Positions 41,691 through 45,765 of a stretch of 45,765 bases of DNA are shown here, piece after piece. Both the position numbers and the translations under genes were made by a program. The stretch is taken from the NCBI GenBank assembly GCA_035695715.1, contig DASRRM010000321.1:1-45765 (forward strand). The letters run 5' to 3'. This stretch comes from RYN-428 sp035695715 (GTDB taxonomy: Bacteria; Planctomycetota; Phycisphaerae; Tepidisphaerales; Tepidisphaeraceae). The stretch's first letter is position 1. Each line of letters starts with the position of its first letter. The notes beneath the pieces are model-generated. The model saw nothing but the letters and a program-made list of their open reading frames with translations, made no database searches and was not told the origin of the DNA.

Positions 41691-41719
41691 GGGTTTTAGG
41701 CCGGCTGAAAGGAACGTTA

Positions 41720-43102
41720 ATGACAAAAAGCGATCTGCCTTTTGGAAGTGAGTTCTCGCCCACGCAGGTCGACCTAAGAGATACATTGGATCTCGCTCAT
41801 AAGCACGAAGGCGATTGGCGCGCGTTCGAAGTCGCCGTAAAAAATCGATATTTCGCTGCCAATGCCACCAGCGATTACAATAAGCGCAAGCTGGCAAATA
41901 ACGTGAAGCTGGCCATGATTGCGTACGGCCTGATTGACCGTGAGGGCCGCCTCACTGGTTTTGGAAACCGCCTCTACGATGTGCGCGAGGACGCGGACGC
42001 GCTACACGCCGAACTCGCTCGCCATATCCTTAAGGACCTTCACGGCACGACGCTCGTGCAATGCGTTCTCGATATGCAAGCCGGGGCCGAGACTGTCGAC
42101 CTGGAAAAACTTCGCACGTGGCTCGACGAGAGGGGAATCCATTTTCCCCGAGGCGGGAAACACCCCAGCATGATGAGACTGTGGCTTGAGAAGGCTGGGG
42201 TTTTTATCTCTGGATGGCGCGTGGATGAGAAACGCTTCCATGAGATACTCGGGATCTCAACCGACGAAATTGAGGCGCTCGCTGGGCTTGGCGGGGAGCA
42301 ACGCGCGTTTCTAAAGACGCTCGGCAACTTGCCGGGGCCAGGGCCGTACGCGTCGAATGAGATCGAGAAGCTCGCGACTGCGACGTATGGCGTGCGCTTC
42401 AGCGAAAAGAATCTGCCGAAAACGGTTCTCTATCCATTGGAAAAAGCAGGCTTTATCACCCTTGCGCGGGGAACGAAGGAACAGGGTCGGGGTGCGAAGC
42501 CATTTACCGTCACTGCCACCCCTAAACTGTTGGCCGATGTCGTAGCCCCCATTCTCGCGCAGCTCGAACAGCAAACCCAAAACGACATACGTCCCCTGTT
42601 GCGCAAGCCCTTGGCGGAAATCTTAGAAAATCTCAGGGCCGACGATAAGCACGCCCGGGGGCTCGCGCTTGAGGCCCTCGCATTCAAGCTGATGAGACTT
42701 ATCGACCTTACATATATCGCAACCCGCCTCCGCGGAACGGCCACGGGTGGCGCGGAGGTCGATGTAATCTTCGAAAGCAGCCGTCTTGTATTTTCCCGTT
42801 GGCAGGTGCAGTGCAAGAACACGGATCGTGTATCATTGGACGATGTCGCGAAGGAAGTCGGCCTAACGCATTTGCTAAAAGGTAATGTTATTTTGATCGT
42901 AAGCACTGGCCAGGTTGCCGAAGACGCGCTGAAGTACGCGAACGACATTCAAACACGGTTACGGATAAGTGTCTGCTTTCTCAGCATGGTGGACCTCTGC
43001 CAAATCGCGGCCTCGCCGGCCGCGATCATCGACCGGATCTCCATGCAGAGCCCGATGGCACTTTGCCACAAGCCCGTGTCCGTTGCGATGGGGAGAAGCT
43101 AA
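41720..43102 (+). CDS. Mrr-like restriction-endonuclease-fold protein with N-terminal winged helices
   Basis: The start at 41720 (MTKSDLPFGSEFSPTQVDLR) has AAAGGAACG upstream. The 460-residue protein begins with winged-helix-like segments (about 45-90, KLAMIAYGLIDREGRLTGFG; and about 210-270, KTVLYPLEKAGFITLARGT). A PD-(D/E)XK nuclease core of the Mrr type follows: GGAEVDVIFESSRLVFSRWQ and VQCKN, i.e. E346, D348, then Q364-x-K366, as in the D-x(n)-QxK of Mrr_cat. Then VGLTHLLKGNVILIVSTGQ resembles the Mrr helical end. Stop and next ATG overlap by one base (TAATG). Mrr relatives cut modified or foreign DNA. No methyltransferase is nearby. Confidence 0.8.
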   Translation: MTKSDLPFGSEFSPTQVDLRDTLDLAHKHEGDWRAFEVAVKNRYFAANATSDYNKRKLANNVKLAMIAYGLIDREGRLTGFGNRLYDVREDADALHAELARHILKDLHGTTLVQCVLDMQAGAETVDLEKLRTWLDERGIHFPRGGKHPSMMRLWLEKAGVFISGWRVDEKRFHEILGISTDEIEALAGLGGEQRAFLKTLGNLPGPGPYASNEIEKLATATYGVRFSEKNLPKTVLYPLEKAGFITLARGTKEQGRGAKPFTVTATPKLLADVVAPILAQLEQQTQNDIRPLLRKPLAEILENLRADDKHARGLALEALAFKLMRLIDLTYIATRLRGTATGGAEVDVIFESSRLVFSRWQVQCKNTDRVSLDDVAKEVGLTHLLKGNVILIVSTGQVAEDALKYANDIQTRLRISVCFLSMVDLCQIAASPAAIIDRISMQSPMALCHKPVSVAMGRS

Positions 43103-43962
43103 TGGGCGGTCTACTCCCATCACCATGGGCACACGATTTTGAACAGCTTGTAGAAAGCGCCGAGCAGTCGTTGGTGCTGTGCGCTCCATTCGTCGGCGCG
43201 GGTCCCTGCCGGGTGATCGCAAACCGGATCGAGAAACTTGGAAGGAGTGACTCCGTCGAGGTTCATATTCTCACCGACCTCTGCCGGGATAATCTGCTGA
43301 GCGGCGTGACGGACGTGGCTTCCCTGATGAGATTGGCGGAAGCACTTCCGCGTACAACCATTCGATTTCTTCCAAGCCTCCACGCGAAAATCTACGTGGC
43401 GGACGAGCGTCGCGCTATAGTGACCTCCTCTAACCTTACTGATAACGGAATGCTGCGCAACTTCGAATATGGGGTGCGTTTCGACGAGCGTGACCAAGTC
43501 ATCGCCGTCCGAAATGACGTCCTTCGATACTCGGCGCTCGCGTCGTCAATAAATCGCGCGCAGTTGCAACAATTCGTTCAAATAACGCAAGACCTTCGGG
43601 AGTTGGCGAGAGCAGCCCAGAGGTCGATTAAGCGCACGTTGCATGAGGAATTCGAGCGGCGCCTCGCCGCCGCCGACATCGAAATACTTAGGGCGCGCAC
43701 AGGAGGGAGAACAGCCCACGGAATTTTCGCCGCCGCTATCTTGCACTTACTGCGAGATGGGCCGATGCGCACTGTCGATTTGAACAGAAGTATACAGAGG
43801 ATTCACCCCGATCTCTGTGATGACGCAGTCGATCGGGTCATTGACGGCCAGCATTTCGGCAAGAAATGGAAGCACGGAGTTCGCACTGCGCAGGTCTTCT
43901 TGCGGCGCGCCGGTAGAATAGAACGCGTTGCCGGAAGCTGGCGGCTTGCTCCCAAGGGTTGA
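43102..43962 (+). CDS. PLD-family nuclease with C-terminal winged helix
   Basis: The start at 43102 overlaps the previous stop, so translation is coupled. The 286-residue protein has a single HKD motif (H94-A-K96-IYVA-D101, then TSSNLTDNGMLRNFEYGV), so a dimer should form the active site. The N-terminus (AEQSLVLCAPFVGAGPCRVI) fits PLD-like nucleases such as NgoFVII-type or DISARM DrmC. A C-terminal domain (about 205-283) with AAILHLLRDGPMRTVDLNRS, CDDAVDRVIDGQ, FGKKWKHGVRTAQVFLRRAG and RIERVAGSWRL looks like a winged-helix DNA-binding domain. Together with the Mrr-like gene it may form a two-nuclease defence system. Confidence 0.82.
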   Translation: MGGLLPSPWAHDFEQLVESAEQSLVLCAPFVGAGPCRVIANRIEKLGRSDSVEVHILTDLCRDNLLSGVTDVASLMRLAEALPRTTIRFLPSLHAKIYVADERRAIVTSSNLTDNGMLRNFEYGVRFDERDQVIAVRNDVLRYSALASSINRAQLQQFVQITQDLRELARAAQRSIKRTLHEEFERRLAAADIEILRARTGGRTAHGIFAAAILHLLRDGPMRTVDLNRSIQRIHPDLCDDAVDRVIDGQHFGKKWKHGVRTAQVFLRRAGRIERVAGSWRLAPKG

Positions 43963-44271
43963 AGGCCCATCCGGCGCGCTTCCCACGGGCGCCATCGGGC
44001 GGTTTAAAAATCCCCTTCCGGACCTGCAGACGACAATATACGCGGACGCCGATCCGGAGGACGAGGCGAATCACTATAAAATTTCGGTCCCCGGCCTTAT
44101 GTGGAACGGGACCGATGGGCCGGCCTTGGCTATCGATGGAGGAAGGGACGGCACAAGGAAGAAACACACAAAGGCATAGAGTGCCTAGCACGGCTCCCTT
44201 ACGATGCGCAATGTCACCATCTCCAACGCATCTCATCGCCAGAACGTGGACCCCTTCGCATCGTCGTCGAT

Positions 44272-44277
44272 TATACT
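44272..44277 (+). promoter_or_regulatory. -10 box of the AGE-family gene; intergenic 43963-44286
   Basis: TATACT (44272-44277) lies 9 bases before the ATG at 44287, with no Shine-Dalgarno, so a leaderless mRNA is likely. The rest of the 324-bp gap has a short reading frame (43928-44179) that overlaps the PLD gene and is not convincing. Confidence 0.45.
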
Positions 44278-44286
44278 ACGCTCTCA

Positions 44287-45507
44287 ATGACATCCTCCCC
44301 TTACCTCACCTCGCCCGCCGGACGAACCGAATTGGCCGCGGTGTATCGAAACGCGTTGCTGAACGATGTTGTTCCATTCTGGCTTCGCCATGGCATCGAC
44401 AAAGAGTTCGGCGGCTTCCTGACGGCACTCGGCCGGGATGGAACCGTCATCGACACCGACAAATCCATCTGGTTTCAGGGACGCGGGGCATGGACGTTTG
44501 CTTCGTTGTATCTGGAGGTCGAAAAACGGGCCGAGTGGCTGGAGGCGGCACGCAGCGGGATCGAATTCCTGCGGCGGTTTGGGGTTTCGCCCGGCGGGAA
44601 AATGTATTTCACCGTCACGCGCGAGGGGAAGCCGCTGCGCATGCGGCGGTATGTGTACAGCGAATCATTCGCCGCGATCGCGAATGCGGCATACGCGCGG
44701 GCGGCGGGCGATGAGCGCTCGGCGGCCGATGCGCAGGTGTGCCTGGCGGGGTATTTGCACGCGTCGTTTACGCCGGGGGCGATGGAAGGGAAGGTTTCGG
44801 CCGACACGCGGCCGATGATGGGCATTGCGCCGCTGCTGATCGCCATCTTCACGGCCCAGGAGGTTCGCCAGCATCTGGGCGACATTGCCTGTTGCGGGCG
44901 GACGTGCAGCGAATGGATCGATTGGTGCATCGATCGCATCGAGCGGTATTTTCTGAAGCCGGATCTGGCGGCGATGATGGATGTCGTCGGGCCGGGCGGG
45001 GAAATCATCGACCATTTCGACGGGCGGATGCTCGCGCCCGGCGACGCCATGGAAGGCGGGTGGTTTATTCTCCGCGAAGGCCAACGCCGCAATGACCGGC
45101 GGCTGATTCAGATCGGCCTGAACATGATCGACTGGATGTGGAAACGCGGCTGGGACGAGGAATTTGGCGGCTTGTACAATTTTCGCGACCTATATAACCA
45201 TCCGATCCAGGAGTACACCCAGGACATGAAATTCTGGTGGACCCACTGCGAGGCGATCATCGCCACCGTGATGGCCTGGCAACTCACCGGCGACGCGCGT
45301 TACGCCGAGTGGCATCGCCAGGTGCATGACTGGACATTCGCGCATTTCCCCGACAAGGCGCAGGGTGAATGGTTCGGCTATCTGCATCGCGACGGGCGGG
45401 TATCCACCCAGCTTAAGGGGAACATGTGGAAAGGCCCGTTTCATATCCCGCGCATGCTGCGGATGTGCTGGCAGATGTTGGAGCCGAAAAAGGGGACATG
45501 TGTTTGA
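44287..45507 (+). CDS. N-acylglucosamine 2-epimerase (AGE/RnBP) family protein, one catalytic His replaced
   Basis: The start at 44287 (MTSSPYLTSPAGRTELAAVYR) was preferred to upstream in-frame codons, because it begins the conserved region and follows a TATACT box. The 406-residue protein is an (alpha/alpha)6-barrel: LLNDVVPFWLRHGIDKEFGGF (about 24-44), WFQGRGAWTFASLYLEVE, YVYSESFAAIANAAYARA. It ends with FWWTHCEAIIATVMAWQLTG and GPFHIPRMLRMCWQML, which has the second catalytic His. The usual PGHxxE is PGDAMEGGW here (D253 for His). Family members interconvert sugars such as GlcNAc/ManNAc, cellobiose or mannose; this substitution could change or abolish activity. Substrate unknown. Confidence 0.88.
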   Translation: MTSSPYLTSPAGRTELAAVYRNALLNDVVPFWLRHGIDKEFGGFLTALGRDGTVIDTDKSIWFQGRGAWTFASLYLEVEKRAEWLEAARSGIEFLRRFGVSPGGKMYFTVTREGKPLRMRRYVYSESFAAIANAAYARAAGDERSAADAQVCLAGYLHASFTPGAMEGKVSADTRPMMGIAPLLIAIFTAQEVRQHLGDIACCGRTCSEWIDWCIDRIERYFLKPDLAAMMDVVGPGGEIIDHFDGRMLAPGDAMEGGWFILREGQRRNDRRLIQIGLNMIDWMWKRGWDEEFGGLYNFRDLYNHPIQEYTQDMKFWWTHCEAIIATVMAWQLTGDARYAEWHRQVHDWTFAHFPDKAQGEWFGYLHRDGRVSTQLKGNMWKGPFHIPRMLRMCWQMLEPKKGTCV

Positions 45508-45580
45508 GCGGAAACTGGACGATAATTGTTGTGCCGAAAACGTACCGGCAGGTTAACTCCTATTTCCCGCGATTCGGTGG

Positions 45581-45600
45581 GGCAGACATTCTTGTCTGCC
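45581..45600. repeat. Short hairpin repeat downstream of the AGE gene
   Basis: GGCAGACA-TTCT-TGTCTGCC, an 8-bp perfect stem. It resembles family B hairpins in form only. It lies between the AGE gene and the partial gene converging on it. Confidence 0.45.
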
Positions 45601-45638
45601 TGGCGTTTGCGAGACTTCGGCGAGCTAAGTAAGTACGA

Positions 45639-45765
45639 CTAAGTTTTTCCGAATGTTTTTCTGATGTTTTTTTTGACGACGGATACTTTGAGGTCTGGAT
45701 GCTCAGCAAAGTCTTTCAATGCCGCCTCGACTTGGATGGTGAACTGCCTGAGGTTGGAGAACAGG
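45639..45765 (-). CDS. 3' end of an unidentified gene, running off the window
   Basis: On the minus strand a reading frame enters from beyond the window end and stops with TAG at 45641-45639. Its last 41 residues include LFSNLRQFTIQVEAALKDFA and end in a basic tail (VVKKNIRKTFGKT). No homology is recognised. Continuous frame and lysine-rich tail suggest a real C-terminus, but only 127 bases are seen. Confidence 0.4.
   Translation of the reverse strand, partial: LFSNLRQFTIQVEAALKDFAEHPDLKVSVVKKNIRKTFGKT

Noticed and set aside
43928..44179. An 83-codon frame with a protein-like stretch (YADADPEDEANHYKISVP)
   Set aside because: It overlaps the end of the PLD gene, has no ribosome binding site and no recognised family; possibly a gene fragment, but not supportable.

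Overview
The window looks like chromosomal DNA of a planctomycete, most likely class Phycisphaerae (Tepidisphaera/Humisphaera-like). I infer this from the planctomycete-specific PSCyt1/DUF1587-1595, DUF1549/DUF1553 and DUF1501 proteins, a PEP-CTERM exported protein, several small 'CPxCxYxLR...CPECG' zinc-ribbon membrane proteins, the high G+C content, and long intergenic regions rich in short palindromic repeats. No rRNA, tRNA, CRISPR array or intact insertion sequence was seen. Species assignment is inference.

Layout. 1-2405: a PSCyt1/DUF1592 cytochrome-like exported protein. 2895-4859 (minus): rpsP-trmD-rplS, a translation operon without rimM and with palindromic repeats in both gaps. 5038-11411: a zinc-ribbon membrane protein, an exported beta-propeller protein and the DUF1549/1553-DUF1501 pair; a ~196-bp near-perfect palindrome separates the pair. 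11433-15875: small CxxC, SUKH, zinc-ribbon, barstar and antitoxin-like genes around cimA (minus). 15959-19502: an exported propeller, an HD phosphohydrolase, a zinc-ribbon peptide and a CYTH protein. 19650-24057: leuS (minus), divergent from a PEP-CTERM trypsin-like protein. 24551-28173: a PilZ protein, a membrane SpoIIE-type phosphatase and an acidic zinc-ribbon protein ending in an SSB-like tip. 28440-32375 (minus): a giant GH2-like protein. 32821-36285: two complementary M16 peptidase subunits with an Rpn/DUF4351-type gene between them. 36617-39111: panB and an HtrA/DegP-like protease. 39279-41653: small membrane and exported proteins and an esterase. 41720-43962: a translationally coupled Mrr-like nuclease plus PLD nuclease pair, a candidate defence module. 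44287-45507: an AGE-family epimerase-like protein, then the 3' end of a gene running off the window.

The most striking regulatory element lies upstream of cimA (citramalate synthase, isoleucine pathway). A 19-codon leader peptide contains four consecutive Ile codons and is followed by mutually exclusive hairpins and a strong intrinsic terminator. This is a textbook amino-acid attenuator on an enzyme not usually described as attenuated. Its promoter places the transcript start essentially at the leader ATG. Similar -10-to-ATG spacings occur at leuS, panB, the AGE gene and others, suggesting that leaderless transcripts are common here.

Dispersed palindromic repeats (core GAGGTACTCCGAAG, and GGGCGnnnnCGCCC-type hairpins) occupy many intergenic gaps and appear to be REP-like families of this genome.
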